NCBI GenBank assembly: GCA_963764675.1
Contig: CAVXTQ010000007.1
Location: 1,178,001 to 1,242,000, forward strand
Length of the DNA: 64,000 nucleotides
Origin: Acidiferrum sp963764675
GTDB lineage: Bacteria > Acidobacteriota > Terriglobia > Acidiferrales > UBA7541
Reading direction: 5' to 3'
How positions within the stretch are numbered: position 1 is the stretch's first letter; every line of letters begins with the position of its first letter. The translations under genes were made by a program, and so were the position numbers. The notes under the pieces were generated by a model. The model made no database searches. It was not told the origin of the DNA and saw only the letters and a program-made list of their open reading frames with translations. This document shows positions 53,003 through 60,963 of the stretch, piece after piece.

Positions 53003-53082
53003 GGATGATGGCGGCCTAGCCAAGCACCACCACAGAGTTTCGGGCCATCATCCAAACCAGGGTGATGGCCCTAAGTTTTTTT
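53003..53082 (+). terminator. ilv attenuator: antiterminator arm and intrinsic terminator
   Basis: Terminator: GGGCCATCATCC (53042-53053) pairs with GGGTGATGGCCC (53060-53071) over 12 bp with one G-U, loop AAACCA, then seven Ts (53076-53082). Alternative: GGATGATGGC (53003-53012) pairs perfectly with GCCATCATCC (53044-53053), which would destroy the terminator. The GCCATCA at 52904-52910 could pair with the same 5' arm as a protector. ilvD starts 57 bases after the T-run. Confidence 0.85.
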
Positions 53083-53138
53083 GGACGCGAGTTTGGCCAC
53101 GCGATCGTAGCGCACGGTAGGTCTGGGGGAACAAGAAC

Positions 53139-54869
53139 GTGACTGACACTTTGCCAACACCGCGAAGCCGCCCATTGATCGAGGGTGCGAATCGTGCCGG
53201 TGCCCGCGCCATGCTGCGCGCCTGCGGACTTCGCGACGCGGATTTCGCCAAGCCGCTCGTCGGTGTCGCCAACACCTGGATCGAAATCGGCCCTTGCAAC
53301 TATCACCTGCGCGAACTTGCCGTGGATGTGAAGGCTGGCATCCGCGCCGCCGGCGGCACACCGCTCGAGTTCAACACCGTTTCCATCTCCGACGGCATCA
53401 CCATGGGCACCGAGGGGATGCGCACCTCGCTCGTGAGCCGCGAGGTGATCGCGGACTCCATCGAGTTGGTGTCGCGCGGAAATATGTTTGACGCCCTGAT
53501 CGTGCTGGTCGGCTGCGACAAAACCATTCCCGGCGGAATTATGGCCGTGGCGCGGCTGAATATTCCTTCGCTGGTGCTGTATGGGGGCTCCATCGCGGCG
53601 GGCCAGTTCGAGGGCCACGCCGTAACCCTTCAAGACGTGTACGAAGCGATTGGCGCGCACGCGCGCGGGGGTATGTCGGACGCACGCCTCAACGCGCTGG
53701 AAAGCGCGGCTTGCCCGGGCGCAGGCGCCTGCGGTGGCCAATTCACCGCCAACACGATGGCACTGGTCAGCGAATTTCTCGGCATCGCTCCGATGGGACT
53801 CTCCAGCGTACCAGCCACGAATCCGGCTAAACACAACGCGGGGCATCGCGCGGGCGAACTGGTGATGGAACTTCTGCGCCGCGATGTAACGCCATCGAAA
53901 ATCATTACCAAGGCGGCGATCGAGAATGCCATTGCGGGTGTTGCAGCGACGGGCGGCTCGACGAACTCGGTTCTGCATCTCCTGGCGATTGCCAACGAGG
54001 CGGGGATCCCGCTCTCCATCGATGACTTCGACCGCATCAGCTCCCGCGTACCGATTCTCGCGGACTTGAAACCCGGCGGGCGCTTCGTGGCCACCGATCT
54101 GTTCGCTGCGGGCGGCACGGCACTGGTCGCGCAACGACTGCTCCAGGCAAAACTGTTACATGGGGAATGCATCACCGTCACCGGCCGTACCCTCGCCGAG
54201 GAAGCCGCCACCGCGAAGGAAGCTCCCAAACAAGAAGTGGTCCGCCAGCTCGACAAACCACTTAAGCCCACCGGCGGCTTGGTGATTTTGAAAGGCAATC
54301 TCGCTCCCGAAGGCTGCGTAATCAAGGTGGCGGGGCACAATATGCAGAACTTTCACGGCCCCGCGAGAGTGTTTGACGCTGAAGAAGCCGCATTCGCTGC
54401 GGTTGGAAACGGAACGATCAAAGCCGGCGACGTGGTAGTGATTCGCTACGAAGGCCCGAAGGGCGGCCCAGGGATGCGAGAGATGCTCTCGGTTACCGGC
54501 GCATTGGTCGGTGCGGGTCTCGGCGATTCCGTTGCGCTTCTCACCGACGGCCGTTTCTCCGGCGCCACACACGGCTTCATGGCGGGCCACGTTGCCCCCG
54601 AAGCGGTGAACGGCGGGCCCATCGCTGCCGTCGCCAATGGCGACATCATCGAGTTCGACATTCCGAAACGAACGTTGAGCGTCGCTCTCACCGATGCGGA
54701 AATTCAGCACCGCATGTCTACTTGGAGGGCACCAGCGCCGCGCTTCATCACGGGCGTGATGGCCAAATATGCTCTGATGGTTTCCTCTGCATCGCAAGGC
54801 GCGGTGACGACGCCGTCGTTGGTTGCAGGCCGTTCTACTCCAGAAGTTGTGCACGCGAGGACTCTATGA
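53139..54869 (+). CDS. ilvD: Dihydroxy-acid dehydratase
   Basis: 576 residues. Dehydrates dihydroxyisovalerate and dihydroxymethylvalerate, step three of valine/isoleucine synthesis. Iron-sulfur cysteines and metal site: CGLRDADF near 27-34 region, LVGCDKTIPGGIMAVARLNI and SAACPGAGACGGQFTANTMA. C-terminal: YEGPKGGPGMREML, LLTDGRFSGATHGFMAGH. The start is GTG with GGGGGA eight bases before. Overlaps ilvB by four bases (ATGA). First gene of the operon behind the attenuator. Confidence 0.96.
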   Translation: MTDTLPTPRSRPLIEGANRAGARAMLRACGLRDADFAKPLVGVANTWIEIGPCNYHLRELAVDVKAGIRAAGGTPLEFNTVSISDGITMGTEGMRTSLVSREVIADSIELVSRGNMFDALIVLVGCDKTIPGGIMAVARLNIPSLVLYGGSIAAGQFEGHAVTLQDVYEAIGAHARGGMSDARLNALESAACPGAGACGGQFTANTMALVSEFLGIAPMGLSSVPATNPAKHNAGHRAGELVMELLRRDVTPSKIITKAAIENAIAGVAATGGSTNSVLHLLAIANEAGIPLSIDDFDRISSRVPILADLKPGGRFVATDLFAAGGTALVAQRLLQAKLLHGECITVTGRTLAEEAATAKEAPKQEVVRQLDKPLKPTGGLVILKGNLAPEGCVIKVAGHNMQNFHGPARVFDAEEAAFAAVGNGTIKAGDVVVIRYEGPKGGPGMREMLSVTGALVGAGLGDSVALLTDGRFSGATHGFMAGHVAPEAVNGGPIAAVANGDIIEFDIPKRTLSVALTDAEIQHRMSTWRAPAPRFITGVMAKYALMVSSASQGAVTTPSLVAGRSTPEVVHARTL

Positions 54870-56578
54870 AGCTTACTGGCGCCGAAATACTTTGCGAGAC
54901 GCTCACGCATCTGGGCGTTCGCCACATCTTTGGGTACCCCGGCGGCGCGATTCTCCCTGTTTACGACGCGCTCGGTAAATCCAAGCTCCATCACATTCTC
55001 GTGCGTCACGAACAAGGCGCCACGCACATGGCCGATGGTTATGCGCGCGCCAGCGGCGGCATCGGTGTGGCCATGGCAACCTCGGGCCCCGGAGCCACGA
55101 ACATGGTTACCGGTATCGCTACCGCCATGCTCGATTCTTCTCCCGTCGTGTGCATCACTGGACAGGTGAGCAGCAAGCTCCTCGGCTCGGATGCCTTTCA
55201 AGAAATCGACATCACCGGCATCACCATGCCCATCACCAAGCACAACGTGGTGGTGTCGCGCGCGGAAGATATCGCACGTACGGTGCGCGAAGCGTTTGTG
55301 ATTGCCAATTCCGGCCGGCCTGGTCCCGTTCTCGTCGACATCACCAAGGACGCCCAGCAGGCTTCCTGCGATTTCAATTTTGACGCCACCGCGCCGAAGC
55401 TTCCCCTCAAGCGGCAGCGAGTTAACTACGAGAAAGCGGACTTTGACCGCGCCGTCGAGCTGTTGAACTCCGCCAAGCGTCCACTCATCCTGGCTGGACA
55501 CGGCATCATGGTTTCCGGCGCTATGCGCGCCTTCGAGCAATTCGTTCGCAGCGGCAACTTCCCCGTGGCCATGACCTTGCTCGGCATCGGATGCTTCCCT
55601 GCTGGCGATCCCATGAACCTCGGCATGATGGGCATGCACGGCGAAGCGTGGGTCAATCACGCGATTCAGGAAGCCGATCTCTTGATCGCTGTGGGTATGC
55701 GCTTCGACGACCGTGTCACCGGCGACCTCCGCACCTACGCACGCGATGCGCGCAAGATTCACATCGAGATCGATCGCTCTGAGATCAATAAGAACGTCAA
55801 GGTGGACGCCGCCCTGGTTGGCGATGCCCGCGAAGTGCTCGAGCAGCTGCTCCCCGCCGTCCAGCACCGCGAACGTGCCGACTGGCTCGCTCACATTCGC
55901 GAGCTCAAAGGCGACGCTGCCGTCCGCGACATCCAGGGTCTGCCGGACAACGGCCACTTGTACGCCGCGCACGTGATCAATGACTTGTGGAAAGAAACCC
56001 GCGGCGAAGCCATTGTCGTCACCGACGTCGGCCAGCACCAAATGTGGGAGGCGCAGTACTACCACCATAACAAGCCGCGTACCCTGATTACCTCGGGAGG
56101 CCTGGGAACGATGGGCTTCGCGCTACCTGCGGCCATCGGTGCGAAATTCGCAAAACCTGAGGCTGATGTTTGGGTCGTGGTGGGCGACGGTGGCTTTCAA
56201 ATGACCATGAGCGAGCTCGCCACCATCGTGCAAGAAAAGATCAAGGTCAACATCGCCATCATCAACAACGGCTTTCTGGGCATGGTCCGCCAGTGGCAGG
56301 AGTTCTTCTACGACAAGCGCTACGTGGCCACGCCGCTGGTGGCGCCGGATTTCGCTGCCCTGGCCAACGCCTTCGGTATTCGCGGTGAACGAATCACCTC
56401 CCGCGCCGACGTTACGCCAACGATTCGCTCGGCTCGTGAGAGCAAAGAATCTGTGCTGATCGACTTCCGGGTCGAGCAGGAAGATTCCGTGTACCCCATG
56501 GTGCCCGCGGGCGGAGCGTTGCACGAAATGATTCGCCGTCCAAACAACCCGCTGGTGGAAACGGCAACGGAGCCGTGA
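54866..56578 (+). CDS. ilvB: Acetolactate synthase, large (catalytic) subunit
   Basis: 570 residues. TPP-dependent; makes acetolactate or acetohydroxybutyrate. Catalytic Glu in LVRHEQGATHMADGYARASG; ATSGPGATNMVTGIATA; FAD-binding middle domain; TPP-binding motif GDGGFQMTMSELATIVQEKI followed by INNGFLGMVRQWQEFFY. ATG at 54866 is fixed by the overlap with ilvD stop (ATGA) and by the family N-terminus MKLTGAEILCETLTHLGVRH. The ilvN gene follows after 171 bases. Confidence 0.96.
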   Translation: MKLTGAEILCETLTHLGVRHIFGYPGGAILPVYDALGKSKLHHILVRHEQGATHMADGYARASGGIGVAMATSGPGATNMVTGIATAMLDSSPVVCITGQVSSKLLGSDAFQEIDITGITMPITKHNVVVSRAEDIARTVREAFVIANSGRPGPVLVDITKDAQQASCDFNFDATAPKLPLKRQRVNYEKADFDRAVELLNSAKRPLILAGHGIMVSGAMRAFEQFVRSGNFPVAMTLLGIGCFPAGDPMNLGMMGMHGEAWVNHAIQEADLLIAVGMRFDDRVTGDLRTYARDARKIHIEIDRSEINKNVKVDAALVGDAREVLEQLLPAVQHRERADWLAHIRELKGDAAVRDIQGLPDNGHLYAAHVINDLWKETRGEAIVVTDVGQHQMWEAQYYHHNKPRTLITSGGLGTMGFALPAAIGAKFAKPEADVWVVVGDGGFQMTMSELATIVQEKIKVNIAIINNGFLGMVRQWQEFFYDKRYVATPLVAPDFAALANAFGIRGERITSRADVTPTIRSARESKESVLIDFRVEQEDSVYPMVPAGGALHEMIRRPNNPLVETATEP

Positions 56579-56714
56579 TCCAGCGGCCGAGCTAGGGTAA
56601 GTGCAATCGAATGATATCCTTGCACCGCAGCCCGAGGTAACTCTCATGGAATCACATCCTTACGCAAAAACATGGGGATGGGGTCATGGAGCGGGGTCAA
56701 GCAGTAGGATGCCG

Positions 56715-56729
56715 TTCCAAATTGGAACT
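56715..56729. promoter_or_regulatory. Inverted repeat between ilvB and ilvN
   Basis: GTTCCAA (56715-56721) and TTGGAAC (56723-56729) around a single A. It lies 20 bases before the ilvN start, in a 171-base gap that is long for this operon. Operator or RNA processing site; unknown. Confidence 0.35.
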
Positions 56730-56749
56730 GCATACAACAAGAGGAAGCC

Positions 56750-57286
56750 ATGCAGACACTCGTAGCGTACGTCGAAAATAAACCCGGTGTTCTCAATCGC
56801 GTTTCGTCCTTGGCGCGGCGCTTGGCCATCAATATTGATTCCCTGACGGTCGGCCCTACCGAAAACGAGGAGATCGCTCGCATGACCATCGTGGCGCATA
56901 CCGACGAGCGGGGCGCACACCGTTTGGAGGCCAGCCTCGAGAAACTCGTCGATGTGTTGCTAGCGGAAAATGTCTCGGAACGCTCGCTGCTGGAGCGTGA
57001 TCTGGCGCTCATCAAGGTAACTGCGGATCAGAAGTCCCGCCCGCACCTGATGGAATTGATCAAGGTCTTTCGCGCGCGAGTCATTGACGTTGCGCCGGAA
57101 TCCTTGATCCTGGAAGTTTCGGGTACCGTGGATAAGATCGACGGCTTGCTGGAAGTGCTTCGCCCGTTCGGCGTGCTGGAAATGGCGCGCTCCGGCCGGA
57201 TTGCAATGACTCGCGGCGGCGATTTACTTCGCCCGCCGACCGCTCCGGAACAGACGGCAGAGCGGGAAGCTTTGGCTCAAAAGTAA
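56750..57286 (+). CDS. ilvN: Acetolactate synthase, small (regulatory) subunit
   Basis: 178 residues. ACT domain at the N-terminus (TLVAYVENKPGVLNRVSSLA, INIDSLTVGPTENEEIARMT), which binds valine for feedback inhibition, then the C-terminal ALS_ss domain (RDLALIKVTADQKSRPHLME, VSGTVDKIDGLLEVLRPFGV, EMARSGRIAMTRG). ATG is preceded by AAGAGGAAGCC, a good ribosome-binding site. Also called ilvH in some organisms. Confidence 0.95.
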   Translation: MQTLVAYVENKPGVLNRVSSLARRLAINIDSLTVGPTENEEIARMTIVAHTDERGAHRLEASLEKLVDVLLAENVSERSLLERDLALIKVTADQKSRPHLMELIKVFRARVIDVAPESLILEVSGTVDKIDGLLEVLRPFGVLEMARSGRIAMTRGGDLLRPPTAPEQTAEREALAQK

Positions 57287-57350
57287 GCGACGCCGGACGT
57301 ACGCAGCGCACAAAGAATAATCCAACAACAGAAGGAAATCGAGGACACGA

Positions 57351-58388
57351 ATGGCAAATCTTTACTACGACAATTCCGCGGACCTGGCTCTCATCCAAGG
57401 GAAAAAGGTCGCGATCATCGGTTACGGCTCGCAGGGACACGCGCACTCCTTGAATCTTCGCGACAGCGGAGTTTCCGTTCGCGTTGGACTGCAACCCGGC
57501 AGCGGATCGCTTGCCAAAGCGCAAAAGGAAGGCCTCACCGTCAACACGCCCGCCGAAGCGGCGGAGTGGGCCGACGTGATCATGATTCTCGCGCCGGATA
57601 CGAAACAGCCAAAGCTCTATCGCGATTCCATCGCGCCGCATCTTTCCGCGGGCAAAACTTTAATGTTCGCGCACGGCTTCAATATCCGCTTCGGCACCAT
57701 CAAACCGCCCGCCAACGTGGACGTCTCGATGATTGCTCCCAAAGCTCCCGGCCATCGCGTCCGCGAAGTCTTCACCGAGGGCGGCGGCACCCCCGCGCTG
57801 CTCGCCGTCGAGCAAGACGCCAGCGGCCATGCCAAGGCGCTCGCGCTCTCCTACGCAAAAGGCCTGGGCTGCACGCGCGCAGGAGTTCTGGAAACCACTT
57901 TTACCGAAGAAACCGAGACCGACCTCTTCGGCGAACAGGCCGTTCTTTGCGGCGGCGTCAGCGAATTGATCAAGGCGGGCTTCGACACCCTTGTCGAAGC
58001 AGGCTATCAGCCCGAAGTTGCCTACTTCGAGTGCATGCACGAGCTCAAACTGATCGTCGATCTGATTTATCGCGGCGGGCTCAGCTACATGCGCTACTCC
58101 GTCAGCGACACCGCCGAGCAAGGCGATTACTCCGCCGGTCCAAGAATCATCACCAAGCAAACCCGCGAAGAGATGCGCAAGATTCTCGCGGAAATCGTCG
58201 ATGGCAGCTTCGCGAAGAAATGGGTCGAAGAAAACGAAAAGGGCTGCCCGAATTTCCTGGCCACCCGGCATCGCGAGCAATCGCATCCCATCGAGCAACT
58301 AGGACCCAAGCTGCGCGCCATGATGCCCTTCCTACAGCCGATTACCGCCCCTGGCCTCGCCAACAAAGCGGCGACTTCGGACAAGTAG
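57351..58388 (+). CDS. ilvC: Ketol-acid reductoisomerase (class I)
   Basis: 345 residues. Isomerises and reduces acetolactate with NADPH and Mg2+. Nucleotide motif VAIIGYGSQGHAHSLNLRDS with SVRVGLQPGSGSLAKAQ (NADPH-specific loop); metal site and C-domain DLFGEQAVLCGGVSELIKAG and ARYFE-like YFECMHELKLIVDLIYRGG. Length is typical of class I. With ilvD, ilvB and ilvN it gives all shared branched-chain steps except the terminal aminotransferase. Confidence 0.96.
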   Translation: MANLYYDNSADLALIQGKKVAIIGYGSQGHAHSLNLRDSGVSVRVGLQPGSGSLAKAQKEGLTVNTPAEAAEWADVIMILAPDTKQPKLYRDSIAPHLSAGKTLMFAHGFNIRFGTIKPPANVDVSMIAPKAPGHRVREVFTEGGGTPALLAVEQDASGHAKALALSYAKGLGCTRAGVLETTFTEETETDLFGEQAVLCGGVSELIKAGFDTLVEAGYQPEVAYFECMHELKLIVDLIYRGGLSYMRYSVSDTAEQGDYSAGPRIITKQTREEMRKILAEIVDGSFAKKWVEENEKGCPNFLATRHREQSHPIEQLGPKLRAMMPFLQPITAPGLANKAATSDK

Positions 58389-58406
58389 CGGGAAGCGAGC
58401 ACAGCC

Positions 58407-58477
58407 CGCGAGAAATGAATTGTCAAAACTTACGCGAGGCGATTGACTTGTCCATGGATTTGAGCAATTCTCTCGCG
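58407..58477. promoter_or_regulatory. Inverted repeat spanning the RpiR gene 5' region
   Basis: CGCGAGA and GAATTG on the left (58407-58413, 58417-58422) match CAATTC and TCTCGCG on the right (58465-58470, 58471-58477), with a three-base bulge on the left. The right arm ends two bases before the ATG. Possible autoregulatory site or hairpin over the start. Confidence 0.4.
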
Positions 58478-58479
58478 CC

Positions 58480-59349
58480 ATGAAACGTAAAGCGCCCCGG
58501 GCTCCGGTGCCAACCCCCAATCTCCCGGAACGCATCGAGCAACTCAGCGTAAAGCGTCAAGAAATTATCCGTCCCATCCTGGAGCATCCGCGCGAATACG
58601 TGCTCTTAAGCGTTCGCTCGATGGCTCAGCGGCTGAAGACCGACCCGGCCACCGTCGTTCGTATCGTCCGCGGGCTCGGCTTCGCCAGCTATCGCGAGTT
58701 CCAGCATCACTTGCACGAACTTTCTCTCGCCTTCGCGTCTCCGGTCGACACGATGCAAACCGTCGGCCGCGATTCCAGCATGCAAGCGTTCGTGCGGGAA
58801 TCTCTCGCGCAGAACCTGAAGAATTTGCAGGGACTCAAGAATAGCCTCGATGGCCAACGCTTGACGGACCTTGCCAAGCGTTTCTACGGCGCGCGGCGCA
58901 TCGTGATCTTTGCCGGAGACATCGCGGCGACTCTAGCGGAATACCTGGAATATCAAATCAACGTGCTGGGCCTGCCGATCTTCGCGGCGACCTCAGCTGG
59001 CGCGATCACGCATTTGGCGCGTGTCGTGAGCAAACGCGACTTGGTCATCGCCATCAGCTTTCGGCGCGGTCTGCGGCAAACGATTGAGGGCGCGCAGCAA
59101 GCTCGCGCTCACGGCGCGTACTGCGTCGGCATTTCCGATACCTATCTTTCGCCGCTGGCGCGCGAATGCAACGAAATGTTCCTGGCGTCGGTGGAATCGA
59201 CGTCTTTCGGAATTTCGTATGCGGCACCGATTTCCTTGCTCGATGCGATCATTGCCGCGTGCGGGCAATATCGGCGTCCCCTCACGCTTGCAGTTGCACG
59301 AGAGATAGCCGAAGAACAACGCAAAGGTTTCCGCTGGTACAACCCCTAG
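58480..59349 (+). CDS. MurR/RpiR family transcriptional regulator (HTH + SIS)
   Basis: 289 residues. N-terminal helix-turn-helix (YVLLSVRSMAQRLKTDPATV, then VRIVRGLGFASYREFQHHLH) and a C-terminal SIS domain (about 120-265: RIVIFAGDIAATLAEYLEYQ, DLVIAISFRRGLRQTIEGAQ). SIS domains sense sugar phosphates. The SIS GxS loop here reads AGDIAAT, not the usual GxGxS form, so the ligand may be unusual. Immediately downstream of the ilv operon, same strand, 91 bases away; it could regulate a neighbouring sugar or cell-wall gene, perhaps the interrupted dacB-like gene. Confidence 0.88.
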   Translation: MKRKAPRAPVPTPNLPERIEQLSVKRQEIIRPILEHPREYVLLSVRSMAQRLKTDPATVVRIVRGLGFASYREFQHHLHELSLAFASPVDTMQTVGRDSSMQAFVRESLAQNLKNLQGLKNSLDGQRLTDLAKRFYGARRIVIFAGDIAATLAEYLEYQINVLGLPIFAATSAGAITHLARVVSKRDLVIAISFRRGLRQTIEGAQQARAHGAYCVGISDTYLSPLARECNEMFLASVESTSFGISYAAPISLLDAIIAACGQYRRPLTLAVAREIAEEQRKGFRWYNP

Positions 59350-59445
59350 CCACTCGCTTGCCTGCGACGTCACATTCGCGCAGCGTCAAAGCTTGCAGCC
59401 GCCGAGACTCGGTTATGATCTTCGGCAGGACTTGAGGATCGCACC

Positions 59446-59733
59446 TTGCCCAGAGATGAACGCGCTTATTTCCTCCCATGCTTGGTGATGTTTGCGTTCC
59501 TTGCACCTTGCATGGCGCGATCGACGCGCGCGCAAACTCAGGACACCTTGTCCGCGCGCATCGAGAGAGTGATGGCCCGCCCCGAATTTATCCACGCGAA
59601 TTTCGGCATTGAGTTCTATTCGCTCGACAGCGGCAAAGTGATCTATGCGCTCAACGCGGGCAAGCTGTTTGTCCCGGCGTCGACGACGAAACTGCTCACG
59701 GAAGGATCGGCGCTCGCGAAACTGGGCCCATAT
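59446..59733 (+). pseudogene. dacB: D-alanyl-D-alanine carboxypeptidase/endopeptidase (PBP4, DacB), 5' fragment
   Basis: Signal peptide (FLPCLVMFAFLAPCMARSTR), then RIERVMARPEFIHANFGIEF, SLDSGKVIYALN and the active-site SxxK in FVPASTTKLLTEGSALA. Homology stops abruptly after LAKLGP at about residue 95; a full PBP4 has more than 400 residues with SxN and KTG motifs. What follows matches transposase fragments, so the gene was cut by mobile DNA. The start is TTG; an ATG four codons in is possible. No remaining activity is expected. Confidence 0.85.
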
Positions 59734-59919
59734 GATTGCAAAGAAAGTTCATCCAGCCCTGTCGGCCCTCCCCTCCTCCGGACCAAGTACTTTGCAACGC
59801 TCGTTTGGCCCATCGATGCCGAGCTTGAGCAGTTCACCACGGACGCGGGGCGCACCCCAGAGCGGGTTGGCCAGGCTCATATCACCGGATCCACTTACGG
59901 AATTCAAGCGGGACGCTAA
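59734..59919 (-). mobile_element. Transposase fragment (rve/integrase-core type), degraded
   Basis: Minus-strand frames encode pieces that line up with integrase-core transposases: SLANPLWGAPRVRGELLKLG, then GQTSVAKYLVRRRGGP in a second frame, then WMNFLCNHMG in a third. So it carries at least two frameshifts and is only about 60 residues long. It abuts the truncated dacB-like gene. Confidence 0.7.
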
Positions 59920-60027
59920 GTCTCCCGAGACGTTCTCGACCACTGCTGCTACGCCTGGAACCGCCTCATCGATCAGCCCTGGCACATAACCTCCATCGGC
60001 TTGCGTGAGTGGGCCCATCGGTCATGA
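59920..60027 (+). mobile_element. IS630-type transposase C-terminal fragment
   Basis: A plus-strand frame encoding LDHCCYAWNRLIDQPWHITS followed by IGLREWAHRS and a stop (TGA 60025-60027), which is the C-terminal end of IS630-family transposases. Upstream it is closed by an in-frame stop at 59917. Nothing else of the IS element is present. Opposite in orientation to the neighbouring transposase fragment. Confidence 0.7.
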
Positions 60028-60044
60028 TCGGAGAAGTCTTGGTA

Positions 60045-60681
60045 TTAGCCAGCCTCGCGCACCAGCCACGCCGGTAGGCTTGCGAACAGCTCTGGGTTGG
60101 GTCCGCCTTCCCGATATCCTTCGGCGCTGGTGCATACGACACCGACTGCGCTGCCATCCGGCAGGACGATCGGCGAGCCGGACATGCCTGACCGGATCGG
60201 CTGCGCTGCATCTTCGATCCAGAGCCCGCGACCCCGATCAGATCCGGCACGCGAACCACTCGCCGTCGAGCGATAGCATCAGCGCTTCACTGACCGCCTT
60301 GCGCGGGCCCGAAAACATCTGGCCATCGGGCAGACGGTGCCGCGGGCGATGGAACCGCAGCTTGCCGAGCGCGAACGGCGTGGCCGCTTCGGTCAGGCGG
60401 TCATAAGCATCGGCTTGTTCGGAGAGTTCTGGATTGTCCGGCGGGCAGAACACCGCGAGATCAGCCACCGGATCAACGAACACGCATTCGGCCCAGACAT
60501 CGCATGGGCCGCCGAGGAGACCGAGGAAGTCAGCGCAGGTGCGCTCCTCGGTGTAGGCTGCTGGATGGGCTGGCGGCAGCTTCGGCAGACAATGCGCGGC
60601 CGTGACGACAAAGCGCGCTTCTTCGGTAGCGATGATGAAGCCTCTGCCACCGTCGGTAACCCGGATCACCGTTCCTGCCAT
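60045..60681 (-). pseudogene. Trypsin-like serine protease of a STAND-associated conflict module, frameshifted
   Basis: About 210 residues when joined. His in RFVVTAAHCLP (about residue 35), Asp in VDPVADLAVF (about 85), then near the end the catalytic Ser in SGMSGSPIVLPDGSAVGVVC. The frame is broken near 60238-60250: the first part ends LSLDGEWFACRI then TGA; the second continues in another frame as RGLWIEDAAQPI and ends SLPAWLVREAG. All three catalytic residues are present. The start lies one base after the stop of the truncated NTPase, so the two are coupled. Trypsin-like proteases occur as members of NTP-dependent conflict systems. Also possible: a housekeeping protease relic. Confidence 0.72.
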
Positions 60682-60682
60682 T

Positions 60683-60946
60683 TCACACGCTCCACCAGGA
60701 TGTTTGACCGAAGGTCGCCAGCCGGGCGATGGCCACATCGCGACCGAAGAACAGATCCGCGCCGTCCGGCCCGAAGTAAGCCAGCCCCGGATACGGGCAG
60801 GGCGCAATCGGTTCGGCGCCGGTGACGGCCGGCGCCTCAACGGTGCGGTTGTAGATGGTGAAGTTCTCGATGACAAGCTTACCGGCGCCAGCGACGCCCT
60901 GGATCTGGCCGCCGGTGATGTTCGCTTCAATCTTGTGGTCCATCAT
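60683..60946 (-). pseudogene. STAND NTPase (nSTAND1-like), N-terminal remnant with amyloid-like motif
   Basis: 87 residues. The N-terminus carries ANITGGQIQGVAGAGKLVI (about 8-26). Residues 50-70 read CPYPGLAYFGPDGADLFFGR, the hallmark that opens many novel STAND NTPase domains just before the P-loop. The protein then ends in FGQTSWWSV with no Walker motifs, so the NTPase, repeats and sensor part (typically over 1,000 residues) are gone, most likely by deletion. ATG is preceded by GGGAGG. It lies 17 bases downstream of the effector-like gene and one base before the protease gene. Confidence 0.7.
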
Positions 60947-60963
60947 AGGACCTCCCGGGCGGA

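Noticed and set aside
59734..60027. Active insertion sequence
   Set aside because: Both transposase pieces are short, frameshifted or lacking ends, and no terminal inverted repeats were found.
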